A stretch of DNA of 64,000 bases from Topomyia yanbarensis (Eukaryota > Arthropoda > Insecta > Diptera > Culicidae): assembly GCF_030247195.1 (NCBI RefSeq), contig NC_080672.1, positions 157,301,167 through 157,365,166 of the forward strand. Direction: 5' to 3'. How positions within the stretch are numbered: position 1 is the stretch's first letter; each line of letters begins with the position of its first letter. The notes under the pieces are model-generated. The model did no database searches, was not told the DNA's origin, and saw nothing but the letters and a program-made list of their open reading frames with translations. Both the position numbers and the translations under genes were made by a program. Shown here in pieces: positions 33,263-43,204 of the stretch.

Positions 33263-34575
33263 TGTAATATTGTCTTGCTACAGCCTCGGCGACAACTTGC
33301 CTCAACTGGGCCGACTGCTCATAAAACCAAAACCTACACGTGTCATTTTGAACATCCTACCCCTTTATTCATCTCTCTTCACACATTCCTCTTTTTTCTC
33401 TGACTTCTTCTATCCACCTATCCCTGCTGCTCTGCCCTTCCAGCCTACTGATTCTATTCACTTCTTAAAAGCTAGTACTCACAGCCCCGCCATCCGCTGC
33501 GGCATCTCACGATATGAACCGTGTGTCTCGCCACCTTCCGTTCCATCCGGCGTGCCCTCGTTAGTGACAAAATCCCCTTGAGCTCGACCGTGGGACCTAT
33601 TGCGTCACGGTCTCCTATTACCCGCTTGTACTCAGGCTGCTCACCTGCGTCCAGGTGCACAGCTGCGGTGACCAGATTCCTTCCACCAACTGATCTGCCT
33701 GCGAATTGTTCCTGTTCGACCGACGCCTTGATTGAACTTCTGATGAGCCGGTATCTGAGTCCCGATGCTTGTAGTAGGACACTTTAAGTGTCGGAAAAGG
33801 AGCCCTACAATATACCACGTGTCGTCATAAAATCTATAATCGCTGTGATTTACTCACTTCTCTTGGAAGGCGTTTTCCGTTTCGTGTTTGCTAGGCTGGT
33901 TAAAAGCGTATCGCTTTTCGTTCGCAGATCACTGCTTGCTGGTACTGATACCTTCAGGATTCTTATCTGGTGGAGAAGTGCATAGCTTTACTTGTATGCT
34001 CTAATTAGTGCCGTGAGTATCCAACCTACCTTCCCAGTGCAATCCGGTACGATCCGGAATCAACCCTGATTAGATCAACAGGCCTTGTGTGAACGGACGT
34101 TGTGTTCCTGCTTGTACGCTGCCAAGAAGAAGGCAATTAGCGTCGGAACGATTGTTTCATCTCCTCCTGCTTACCTTGAGTTTTGACCGGATCAACACTC
34201 GTGTGACTGTCGGAATCGCGTATTTTTTTCCGTGCGACCCTTTCCAAAGTAAAATCGTTTTGTAATTTGTGCGTTCTGTCCCGCACGAGTATTTTTTCAG
34301 CCGGTTTAAGCGCACGAAGCAGGAATCACGGCTGCACCTTACACCATTACTTTTTATTGTGATTCCTTTTTTTAGTAAGCGGAAACACTCTCTTCGCAAC
34401 TGACAGGTAGAATGGATATAGTTACTGCAGAAAGTTTGTTGATGATGTTTCACTTTCAAGCTGGCAGGCGGCCCTTGTGGTGGATTCATACACGCTTAAC
34501 TTTAACTTAGTATAATGTGTGTGTTGAAGATGTTCAAATTGAGTTAACATCTAATCAAATAATTTAACTGCTACA
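33263..34575 (-). repeat. LTR (3' LTR in the coding orientation)
   Basis: In the coding orientation it begins TGTAGCAG and ends ATATTACA, the usual TG..CA boundaries. An AATAAA signal (plus-strand TTTATT at 33,364-33,369) lies about 100 bp before the end, a plausible polyadenylation signal. The small ORFs inside are duplicated identically in the other LTR and are not genes. Confidence 0.95.
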
Positions 34576-36620
34576 CAACCCTACCCAATGGCAAAAATTT
34601 TTCGTGAATTGCTATTGCCATTCACGAAAAATTTCTAAAACTTTCACTTCCGTAAGAAGTGCGCCGGAGACTGAACAGATTACTTTTCTACATCATATAT
34701 CCAACATAATTGCTTGAGAGCCTAACGGTTGCTCTCCATATCTTGATCTCTAATATAAACATAATACCAAATAAACATTACAGCAGACTTCTTCTGCTTG
34801 AAAGGTGTAATCGTGCGCCCACTTGTCGTGGCTAAAATGTCTCCGACTCAGTTCTTTGCTGGCCTTCAAATCATATGCTCTCATTAGGTAGCGACATTCA
34901 AGGATTCTAACTAGTTTCATAATGGCTAAATTATACTAGTAGATCGACATTTAACATTAAGTGTCAAAACAAAGACAAAATGGCTCATATGTGTCTGAAT
35001 CGGTAAGTGGTTCAGAGAACATTTACTCTCATTGGACTGTAAGTCGTGTGAGAGGCGGTCGTATGTTTGAGGTATGAGAGGATTTAGTCTCTCCTATCAC
35101 CACGAGTCCATGCAAGGGTTAAATTCATTTGGACTAGCCGCCTGAACGTCCGCGCCCCTGATTCGCGTTGCTTTAGAGATTTGTCGTGGTGACGCCTCCA
35201 CGACCAAGTGAGACCTGTGACTCAATTTGAGTTCTGTGTCTACTGGACTGAAACGCCCGTCCAGTTTAGGAAGATTAATACCGATCTGTCGTGTTTTCAT
35301 GCTTAAGCACTGGGAACTGGCGCTGCTCATAGCTGTAGATTTACTTGTTCGGGCTGGACACTGTTTGTGCTTTTGCCGATCTGTCTAGTCTGCTTTCTCA
35401 CACCCGTCCGTTTTCTCTCGTTACGGTAACTGCAAGCCTGGGAGGCTTCAGCTTGTTTCTCGACGTGCGTCCGTTTTCTCTCGCTACGGTAACGGCAAGC
35501 CTGGAAGGCTTATATCCTGCGCATTTACGTCTGCTTCTTTCCCGCTCCGGTTGTGACAAGCCTGGATTCTTCAGCTGTTCCTCCTTTACTTCTGCACACC
35601 CGCCTCACTTTTGTGGCATTTTCTGCGGTCGTGAGCTCCCTACAACCCGTTTCCAGTCTGCAGGGTACGATTTCACCCGAATCGTGAAGGATCCGCGCGG
35701 TTGCGCTTGCTTGTCGGTTTTTCACGTTCCGAAACGGTTCGCGCGCTTGCGCCAGTGACTTAGGTCCATGACTTAGTTTGATGTGTCACCATGAAGCAGC
35801 TTACCTATGAGATTGACTTTTGCTATGTCTGAGGAGTCCAGAGGGGTCCGCCTTCGTCGACCTGCACCCCTGTGCAACGGCTCAAGGTTTTCCCGAGACT
35901 CGCTCCGAAAGTTCCGTCTCTAGTTTGCGGTTACCTGCTCTCCTTCCTGTTGCGCTCGCGTGCTCGCTGGTCGATTTCTCTCGTTCCGAAATGGCGCGCC
36001 TGTTGTGGGCTTCTGCTTTCTCGAAATGCGTTTCCTCTCGAATCACTAACGGCGTACCTGCTGGAGGCTTCTGCTTCCGACGTGTGTTTTCTCCCGAATC
36101 GTTAACGGCGTGCCTGCTGAAGGCTTCTGCTTCCGACGTGCGTTTTCTCCCGAATCGCTAACGGCATGCCTGCTGGAGGCTTCTGCTTTCTCGATGCACG
36201 GTTTCTCGCGATCCGCTAACGGCATGCCCGCTGAGGCTTATATTTCTCGACGCGCGGTTTCTCACGTTCCGAAAACGGCTTGCCCGCTAAGGCTTATATT
36301 TCTCGACGCACGGTTTCTCACGTTCCGAAAACGGCATGCCCGCTGAGGCTTATCTTTCTCAATTGGTGGAAGTCCTGTCCCGTCCCTCACGTCTCGACAG
36401 CTGCTTGCTGCGACTGCGAGTTGTCATGGGCCTTCCTAGACAGCTCTTCAAGTCCAATTGACGCTGGCTGATATGCCATGGTGGGGAGGTAGTTTGAAAA
36501 GTTATTGCTCGCCACACCCTGACAGGGCACGATTTATCCCGATCGGCTAACGGTGTTTCTGGAGCACTAAACTCGTGGTTAGCAGGTTGGAGCCTGCCGA
36601 CATAGCTGAGCAAATTTCTT
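34576..36620 (-). other. Non-coding internal region of the Ty3/gypsy element, between pol and 3' LTR
   Basis: Just inside the LTR on the coding strand is GGGTAGGGTTG, a candidate (imperfect) polypurine tract at 34,576-34,586. A perfect 15-bp stem AAATTTTTCGTGAAT with a 10-nt loop lies at 34,595-34,634. The 35,380-36,360 part is GC-richer and built from related 'ttctc.cg..acgg...gc.tg..gaggct' units. ORFs of 110-137 aa here are repeat translations without domains. Confidence 0.7.
36008..36360. repeat. 56-bp tandem repeat inside the Ty3/gypsy element, about 6-7 copies
   Basis: Successive 'aggctt' words start at 36,065, 36,121, 36,177, 36,234, 36,290 and 36,346, a spacing of 56-57 bp. Each unit carries 'ttctc', a short 'cgacg.gcg' stretch, 'cgaa..c..aacggc' and 'tgcc.gct'. 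More diverged units extend toward 35,400. Confidence 0.9.
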
Positions 36621-39600
36621 CTAATCGGCCTTTAGATCCTTTGCGTGGTACCTTCCTACTTTTCCAGACGGAACATCCTCCAGCTCATATAAGTTGGTAC
36701 CCAAAACTTTCCGGATCATCGCTGGCAGGAACTTCGGGTTCAATTTCTGGTTGATGTGATCCACTTTTGATGATAATCCGAACGACCTTCGCCAGACTAG
36801 ATCTCCGACGTTGAACGCCACCGCTCTCGTACGCATGTTGTACCGTTTCTTCGATTTTTCGTGCGAGTTTCTGATCCGTTGCAACATGAATTCATGGATC
36901 CGCTTTAAATTCGACAAACGCAGATCTTGCGCAAGCTTTAGATCCTGCGGCGTGTTGAGATCCTGTTGTTTGTACAGATCCGTATGCAGAATCAGCTCTC
37001 GGCCGAAGTTGGCAAAGTGCGGACTCACTCCCGTGACCTCGTGCTTCGCGCTATTGATGGCAGCTACGATCGATGCTAGATTTTCGTCCCAAGTTCGATG
37101 ATCTTCATCCAAAAGCGCTCTGATGCAAGTTATCAACACCCTGTTTACCCGCTCTGCGTTGTTCACCATCGGACAGTAATACGCTGTGGTCATATGATCG
37201 GTGTTGTGCCTCGCGAGAAGAGACCGGAACGCCAACGACATAAACTGCTTCCCGTTGTCCGTGAGAATGATCCTTGGCCGTGAAAATCGAAGGAAAACTT
37301 CCTTTTCCAGAAAGTTACACATGGTCTCTGTATTTGCAGCGCGCATAGGTTGTGCGATCACGTACTTGGTTATCCAGTCAACTACTACCAAGATGACCGT
37401 GTTTCCTTTTTTCGATCTTGTGAATGGGCCGACGAAGTCCAGTGAAATCAGTTCCCACGGTATCCTAGCAGGCTTTAGTTTTCCCATGTCCGGCATCATT
37501 CGCTGATTTGGAGCTTTGCTGGCTTTGCATACCTTACAACAGCGCACGTAGCGCCCTATGTCCTCCTGCATCTTTGGCCAATAGAAGCCTGTTTGAATTT
37601 TCTGCAGCGTTTTCTGGAATCCAAGGTGCGCTCCTGTTGCTGAGTCGTGAAACTTGCTTATAACTCCTGCTCGTTCGTCTTTCGGCACTACTTTCTTCCA
37701 CCTGTGCGTTACCTGTTCCAGCTCATCTCTGTACCTGCAATTTTTAAACAGTTCTTTGCTGACGGTGCGGAAGTCCGGGAACTTGTCTGGTTGCTTTTCT
37801 ACGCTTGCTGCCAGTCTGTTGTACCAGTTGTCGTCGCTTGTGCTAATGGAGAAAGTCATCGACGCCACAATCCTTGATAGAGCATCTGGTACCACGTTGC
37901 ACGAACCCTTCCGGTATTTGATTTCAAAGTCGAAGGCATTCAATCGCAGTATCCACCTGCACATTAGCGCCGTCGGATTCTTTATTGACCGCAGATATGA
38001 CAACGCCGCATGGTCGCAAAATACCGTGAACCTAACGCCCTCCACGTATCCACGGAACTTTTCAATCGCTCTTATCGCCGCTAAACATTCCCGTTCCGTT
38101 ACGGAATAATTCCGCTCGGACGATGACAGCTTTTGAGAAAAGAACGCTATCGGGTGTTCGGTTCCATGTACTTCCTGGGTTAGGACGGCACCGATAGCGA
38201 CGTCGCTGGCATCACAAGCTATATTGAACGGTTTGGCATAATCCGGCATCGCAAGAACTGGTGCTGATACTAGCATTGACTTCAACTTGACAAATGCATC
38301 CTCCGCAGCTGGTGTCCACCGAAACTTGTTCTTTGTTTTCGTCAGTTCGGTCAGCGGTACGGCGATTCTGGCGAAATCTTCGATGAATCTCCTGTACCAA
38401 TTACACAACCCCAGAAAGCGTTGCACGTCTTTTCTGTTTTGTGGCGTCGGAAAGTTCACGATGCAGCTGATCTTCTCGTCATCTACCTTCCATCCGTCTT
38501 CGTTCAGCACGTACCCCAAGTATTTTAACTCCTGGCGGCAAAACTTCGATTTGTCCGGGGATATTGTGAGGTTCGCTAGTCGTAATCGCTCAGCTACCTT
38601 CCGCAGCATTGCCAGATGCTCATCGAAGCTCCGCGAGCAGATGATGATGTCATCAAGGTAGTGAAACACCTGAGGTTCCAGATCCGCGAAGAGATGCGTC
38701 ATCAAACGGGCTAGCGCTTGGCTTGCGGTACACAGACCAAACGGCACGACCTTAAACTGGAAGTGGCCTCGACCCGGTACTGTGAACGCTGTTGTCGGGC
38801 GAGAGGCTTTCTCGAGCGGCATCTGCCAAAAGGCGTCTTTCAAATCGATCGAAGATATGTAGTAACAGCCGCTGAGGTTGCTGATGATCGAAGCGATTTG
38901 CGGAATCGGGTGTCCTTCGTTCACCATTATCGAGTTCAGGTGACGTGCATCCAGGCATACTCTGTACTGGCCTGTCTTTTTCTTCACAGCTACGAGTGGA
39001 TTGTTCCAAGGGGAGAACAGCGCTTCTTCGATGACGTCCAGGGCTAACATCCGATCTATCTCCTTGTTCACTTCGTCTAGGACATATTTGGACATATGAT
39101 AGCATCGCTGCTTTCTGGGCTTGGCGTCCCCGATATCGATCCGATGTGTGTATTTGTCGGTGCGTCCGATCACTCCGTTTTTGCTTACTGGGAAAGTGGC
39201 CACTACCGCGTCTAATTCCCGCTGCTGTTTTCTGGTCAGCTCTCTCATCGGTTCAGAGCAACTTATCTCCTCTTCCAGCGCTACATCCACCTTGTTGCAT
39301 ACGGCTTTTACTCCAAACTTCTCCCAGAAGTTCATGCCCAGAATTACACAATCCGGGAGCGAGGGAACGAGTAGCATCGGTATCGTTTCGTTACGACCAT
39401 TGTAGGCGACGGGAAGCTTAACGAACTCGGCGATGTTGTGCTTGGTACCGTCGGCAGTTTGGATCCCACCACGCAGGAAGCCCTTTTTCAAGTTGAGTTC
39501 TTCAACGATCGCTACTGTACTTCCTCCAATCAACGAACAGTTCGCGCCGCTGTCTAGCAAACCCGTCAGCTGTCTTCCGAGTACCGAAATGTTTGCGTGA

Positions 39601-39794
39601 GGTCTATTGTCTCCATCCATGTTTATGATTATCGAATTGATGTGTTGTAGTTCGGGAAATAGTGAGGGACTGTAGAAGTTTTGCGAGGATGCTGGTCCCT
39701 CTGTTACTGACTCCTCGCCTGTACGTTTCCCTGACCAGTTGAGCAAATGGGACAATTGCGAAGCGAGAAACCTTTCCGGCCACAACGGTAGCAA
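36621..39794 (-). CDS. pol: Ty3/gypsy pol: protease, reverse transcriptase, RNase H, integrase
   Basis: An open frame of 1,057 codons; translation probably begins by -1 frameshift from gag, so the listed Met is not the true start. Protease: LLDSGANCSLIG near residue 81. RT: HYLDDIIICS at about 378-387, with SIDLKDAF upstream. RNase H: Asp528, Glu568, Asp594. Integrase: zinc-binding His716/His723/Cys753/Cys756, then catalytic Asp786 (SLDFVGP), Asp846 (ILTDNG) and Glu881 (NAERVNR). The C-terminal tail has FNVGDLVWRR and ends GRYHAKDLKAD. All catalytic residues I can locate are intact and no stop interrupts the frame. It would carry out reverse transcription and integration of the element. Confidence 0.95.
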   Translation of the reverse strand: MLPLWPERFLASQLSHLLNWSGKRTGEESVTEGPASSQNFYSPSLFPELQHINSIIINMDGDNRPHANISVLGRQLTGLLDSGANCSLIGGSTVAIVEELNLKKGFLRGGIQTADGTKHNIAEFVKLPVAYNGRNETIPMLLVPSLPDCVILGMNFWEKFGVKAVCNKVDVALEEEISCSEPMRELTRKQQRELDAVVATFPVSKNGVIGRTDKYTHRIDIGDAKPRKQRCYHMSKYVLDEVNKEIDRMLALDVIEEALFSPWNNPLVAVKKKTGQYRVCLDARHLNSIMVNEGHPIPQIASIISNLSGCYYISSIDLKDAFWQMPLEKASRPTTAFTVPGRGHFQFKVVPFGLCTASQALARLMTHLFADLEPQVFHYLDDIIICSRSFDEHLAMLRKVAERLRLANLTISPDKSKFCRQELKYLGYVLNEDGWKVDDEKISCIVNFPTPQNRKDVQRFLGLCNWYRRFIEDFARIAVPLTELTKTKNKFRWTPAAEDAFVKLKSMLVSAPVLAMPDYAKPFNIACDASDVAIGAVLTQEVHGTEHPIAFFSQKLSSSERNYSVTERECLAAIRAIEKFRGYVEGVRFTVFCDHAALSYLRSIKNPTALMCRWILRLNAFDFEIKYRKGSCNVVPDALSRIVASMTFSISTSDDNWYNRLAASVEKQPDKFPDFRTVSKELFKNCRYRDELEQVTHRWKKVVPKDERAGVISKFHDSATGAHLGFQKTLQKIQTGFYWPKMQEDIGRYVRCCKVCKASKAPNQRMMPDMGKLKPARIPWELISLDFVGPFTRSKKGNTVILVVVDWITKYVIAQPMRAANTETMCNFLEKEVFLRFSRPRIILTDNGKQFMSLAFRSLLARHNTDHMTTAYYCPMVNNAERVNRVLITCIRALLDEDHRTWDENLASIVAAINSAKHEVTGVSPHFANFGRELILHTDLYKQQDLNTPQDLKLAQDLRLSNLKRIHEFMLQRIRNSHEKSKKRYNMRTRAVAFNVGDLVWRRSFGLSSKVDHINQKLNPKFLPAMIRKVLGTNLYELEDVPSGKVGRYHAKDLKAD
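39664..39731 (-). promoter_or_regulatory. Predicted -1 ribosomal frameshift signal at the gag-pol junction
   Basis: On the minus strand the heptamer G_GGA_AAC (plus 39,725-39,731) is in the correct phase of the gag frame, upstream of the gag stop (39,704-39,706). After a 6-nt spacer, GCGAGGA pairs with TCCTCGC (stem 1; 39,712-39,718 with 39,683-39,689). GAGGGAC in the loop pairs with downstream GTCCCTC (stem 2; 39,695-39,701 with 39,664-39,670). That makes an H-type pseudoknot. Slippage by -1 enters the pol frame directly (next residues RTGEES). Base pairing was checked by hand; energetics were not computed. Confidence 0.8.
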
Positions 39795-41776
39795 AACAAC
39801 ACTGCTTGGGGTTTCGGGCAGTCCATAAACCGGTGTCCATCTTCATCACAGTTCCAGCACGATAGCGTTGAACGCCTTAATTCTCCGTGTGGTTCTTGAA
39901 TATGAATAGGAGTCTGCTGGGGTTGCTGCTGTGACCGCGGTTGATTTGGCGACAGCGATTGTGGTATGTTGCTTACTGTGTTCGGTGTTCCGTGTCGCTC
40001 CTGCGTCGACTGATGGTACTGGAATCCTTGTGAATTTGAGGGTCGACGTTGCTCTCTCCTTTCAAATCGCCCTTTCAGCGCGTTCACCTGTTGACAAAGG
40101 TTTTCCAGCTGTTGTGCCCACTCTTGATCTTCCTGCTCGCTACGTGCAAAGTCTATTAGATCACTGTGTGATTGGACTTCTTGTGCTTCATGTAGCCCTA
40201 TCGCGTGTACTCTACCGAATCTCTGTGGAGTGACCGTACCCGAGTATGTTCTTTGCGAGGTAACGGGGGTCGCAAAGTTTGGCTCCAGTAGAGTATTGTG
40301 CGGGAATGGTACACGTCGCTGCCGGTTTAGTAATAACCTTGTTTCGTCAAACCCGTTGCAAACCTCAGCCAATTCCAGTAATGTTCCTGGTCTGGCAGCC
40401 GCTACTATTGCCGCGTACTCTGCATTCATATTTTTCTTCACGATGAAGAATTTCTCATCTTCCGCCATCGGTGGACTAACGAAACGGAAAAGTGCTGAAA
40501 TGTCACGATAAAATTTTGCGAACGATTCGTTTGTTCCTTGGAATCGGAAATTCGCTTCGATGCGTAGAATTTGCGCGTAGCTACCAGGTAAGAATTCCCG
40601 TCGGATCTCCTCCTTAAAATGCCTCCACGACAGTAGTGATCCCTGTGCAAAAGCTCGTCCATACCAATCCAGCGCGTCTTCTAACAACAGGTGTTTGATT
40701 GATCTAAGCAAAATTTCCTCCTCCACCCCTTCAGAACGAGCGAAACATTCCACGCGGTCCAAGAACGTATTGAGTGACGTCGTGTCTTTTTCGCCACGGA
40801 ATTTGAATGGCCAATTGTGGATCGCTTTTGGATTTCTCGGTCCATCCTGTTGGTTTCGTTCACGCCTCAGCAGATGATTTAGTAACTCATCCCGCAGTCG
40901 GTTGTATTCTGTGGAATTGTTGCTTCCTCCTCCGTCCCTTGGAGAGTCTACGGAACGATATGCTGGTGGCGGCAGTCCATGCGAGATGTCACTGTAGGGG
41001 TTCGCTCCCCACTCGTTTGAATCGTCCTCGTTTCGCTGATACCTAGGTACTGTAAGGTTCCATCTTGTTGGAACTCCCCGACCCCGTCCTTTGCCTGTTG
41101 TAGAGGAAGCAATTGGTAGTCCGTTCTGGATTCTCGTCGGTCCTGCTTGTTGCTCGAATCGTGTCGTTTGGGTTGACGAGTTTTTGGGAACTGTTCCGGT
41201 CGCTGGTGCTGTCCTAGTGCTCTCCGGAAAAACATTGGGAATGCTGACTTCTGAACGATGGTCGGAACTGTTGCTCCTTTGGTCCACTCTGTCACTATGC
41301 ACTGTTGTGTTTTCACTACGTTCCCTCACTGGACTAACTATTGACGGGTTTAACGCGACGTATACTTCCTCTAAAAGAGCCGCAATCAGCGCTTGCAAGC
41401 TTTCATATTCTTGTCGTAACTCAATCGGAGGCGGGTGAACGCGTATTAAACGGTTTCTGTAATGACGCAGTCGCGATTTAACATTTTCTAAAAATCCGAT
41501 GTCATGCTTCTTTATGGCAGTGTCAATCGGTGTGAGAAGAAGTTTTACTCGGGATTGACAAGCTTCTATATTGCGGGAGTCTTCCATCACGTGAGAGGAG
41601 TCGGTGTGAAAGCAACCCGTTCTCATGTCTTGCTCCATGGCTTGTTGCAAACGAGAACATTTGTCTCGCCGGGTGGATTGTGCCGGACCCTTAATTTTGC
41701 GCAACGCCAACTCATAATTTAATTCTTCCTCACTCAAATGTAATGGATTTATCTCCATAACGATTAAGGTCTTCAA
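39704..41776 (-). CDS. gag: Ty3/gypsy gag
   Basis: A 690-codon frame encoding the structural protein of the element's particle. A retrotransposon-gag-type helical core lies in the middle (RGEKDTTSLNTFLDRVECFA, DWYGRAF, RREFLPGSY). It is flanked by Gln/Arg-rich low-complexity sequence and followed near the C terminus by two zinc-binding motifs. Knuckle 1 is a canonical CX2CX4HX4C (about residues 640-653). Knuckle 2 (about 662-678) has Phe where His is expected but adds a fourth Cys (CX2CX9CX2C). The next in-frame Met (codon 7) is an alternative start. The frame overlaps pol by 91 bp in the -1 phase, consistent with frameshift expression of Gag-Pol. Confidence 0.93.
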   Translation of the reverse strand: MKTLIVMEINPLHLSEEELNYELALRKIKGPAQSTRRDKCSRLQQAMEQDMRTGCFHTDSSHVMEDSRNIEACQSRVKLLLTPIDTAIKKHDIGFLENVKSRLRHYRNRLIRVHPPPIELRQEYESLQALIAALLEEVYVALNPSIVSPVRERSENTTVHSDRVDQRSNSSDHRSEVSIPNVFPESTRTAPATGTVPKNSSTQTTRFEQQAGPTRIQNGLPIASSTTGKGRGRGVPTRWNLTVPRYQRNEDDSNEWGANPYSDISHGLPPPAYRSVDSPRDGGGSNNSTEYNRLRDELLNHLLRRERNQQDGPRNPKAIHNWPFKFRGEKDTTSLNTFLDRVECFARSEGVEEEILLRSIKHLLLEDALDWYGRAFAQGSLLSWRHFKEEIRREFLPGSYAQILRIEANFRFQGTNESFAKFYRDISALFRFVSPPMAEDEKFFIVKKNMNAEYAAIVAAARPGTLLELAEVCNGFDETRLLLNRQRRVPFPHNTLLEPNFATPVTSQRTYSGTVTPQRFGRVHAIGLHEAQEVQSHSDLIDFARSEQEDQEWAQQLENLCQQVNALKGRFERREQRRPSNSQGFQYHQSTQERHGTPNTVSNIPQSLSPNQPRSQQQPQQTPIHIQEPHGELRRSTLSCWNCDEDGHRFMDCPKPQAVLFCYRCGRKGFSLRNCPICSTGQGNVQARSQ

Positions 41777-41874
41777 AAAGCCAATTTATCAACTAAAGCC
41801 AACAAGAACTTATCAAAACTAAATCTATAATTTTTTTGCCAAATTGGGTTAACAAATTATCTAAGGTTCGTTTT

Positions 41875-41886
41875 GGTTGGGCGCCA
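41875..41886 (-). promoter_or_regulatory. Primer binding site, tRNA-Lys type
   Basis: One base inside the 5' LTR, the coding strand reads TGGCGCCCAACC. TGGCGCCCAAC complements the 3' end of insect tRNA-Lys, as in gypsy and Osvaldo-type elements. It sets the direction of minus-strand DNA synthesis and confirms the LTR boundary. Confidence 0.9.
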
Positions 41887-41887
41887 A

Positions 41888-43200
41888 TGTAATATCGTCT
41901 TGCTACAGCCTCGGCGACAACTTGCCTCAACTGGGCCGACTGCTCATAAAACCAAAACCTACACGTGTCATTTTGAACATCCTACCCCTTTATTCATCTC
42001 TCTTCACACATTCCTCTTTTTTCTCTGACTTCTTCTATCCACCTATCCCTGCTGCTCTGCCCTTCCAGCCTACTGATTCTATTCACTTCTTAAAAGCTAG
42101 TACTCACAGCCCCGCCATCCGCTGCGGCATCTCACGATATGAACCGTGTGTCTCGCCACCTTCCGTTCCATCCGGCGTGCCCTCGTTAGTGACAAAATCC
42201 CCTTGAGCTCGACCGTGGGACCTATTGCGTCACGGTCTCCTATTACCCGCTTGTACTCAGGCTGCTCACCTGCGTCCAGGTGCACAGCTGCGGTGACCAG
42301 ATTCCTTCCACCAACTGATCTGCCTGCGAATTGTTCCTGTTCGACCGACGCCTTGATTGAACTTCTGATGAGCCGGTATCTGAGTCCCGATGCTTGTAGT
42401 AGGACACTTTAAGTGTCGGAAAAGGAGCCCTACAATATACCACGTGTCGTCATAAAATCTATAATCGCTGTGATTTACTCACTTCTCTTGGAAGGCGTTT
42501 TCCGTTTCGTGTTTGCTAGGCTGGTTAAAAGCGTATCGCTTTTCGTTCGCAGATCACTGCTTGCTGGTACTGATACCTTCAGGATTCTTATCTGGTGGAG
42601 AAGTGCATAGCTTTACTTGTATGCTCTAATTAGTGCCGTGAGTATCCAACCTACCTTCCCAGTGCAATCCGGTACGATCCGGAATCAACCCTGATTAGAT
42701 CAACAGGCCTTGTGTGAACGGACGTTGTGTTCCTGCTTGTACGCTGCCAAGAAGAAGGCAATTAGCGTCGGAACGATTGTTTCATCTCCTCCTGCTTACC
42801 TTGAGTTTTGACCGGATCAACACTCGTGTGACTGTCGGAATCGCGTATTTTTTTCCGTGCGACCCTTTCCAAAGTAAAATCGTTTTGTAATTTGTGCGTT
42901 CTGTCCCGCACGAGTATTTTTTCAGCCGGTTTAAGCGCACGAAGCAGGAATCACGGCTGCACCTTACACCATTACTTTTTATTGTGATTCCTTTTTTTAG
43001 TAAGCGGAAACACTCTCTTCGCAACTGACAGGTAGAATGGATATAGTTACTGCAGAAAGTTTGTTGATGATGTTTCACTTTCAAGCTGGCAGGCGGCCCT
43101 TGTGGTGGATTCATACACGCTTAACTTTAACTTAGTATAATGTGTGTGTTGAAGATGTTCAAATTGAGTTAACATCTAATCAAATAATTTAACTGCTACA
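41888..43200 (-). repeat. LTR (5' LTR in the coding orientation)
   Basis: 1,313 bp, same length as the other LTR, with only one difference noticed (TGTAATATC versus TGTAATATT at the plus-strand left end). It should contain the element promoter; no TATA box could be assigned with confidence. Confidence 0.95.
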
Positions 43201-43204
43201 ATAT

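Larger units (their letters stand above)
33263..43200 (-). mobile_element. Complete Ty3/gypsy LTR retrotransposon (9,938 bp)
   Basis: Two LTRs of equal length (1,313 bp) in direct orientation flank gag and pol ORFs on the minus strand. The 4-bp TSD is ATAT (33,259-33,262 and 43,201-43,204). The primer binding site matches the 3' end of tRNA-Lys. Pol order (protease, RT, RNase H, integrase) defines Ty3/gypsy. Long LTRs plus a tRNA-Lys primer recall the Osvaldo lineage, by recollection only. No envelope-like ORF is seen. A roughly 2-kb non-coding stretch with 56-bp repeats lies between pol and the 3' LTR. The LTRs are nearly identical by eye (one mismatch noticed at their ninth base), implying recent insertion. 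Confidence 0.95.

Noticed and set aside
34157..34489. 110-aa and other ORFs inside the LTR (also 42,782-43,114)
   Set aside because: They lie entirely in the LTR, occur identically in both copies and have no domain; chance frames.
35345..35758. 137-aa ORF between pol and the 3' LTR, possible env
   Set aside because: It is built from the same repeat units as the 56-bp array, with no signal peptide or transmembrane pattern.
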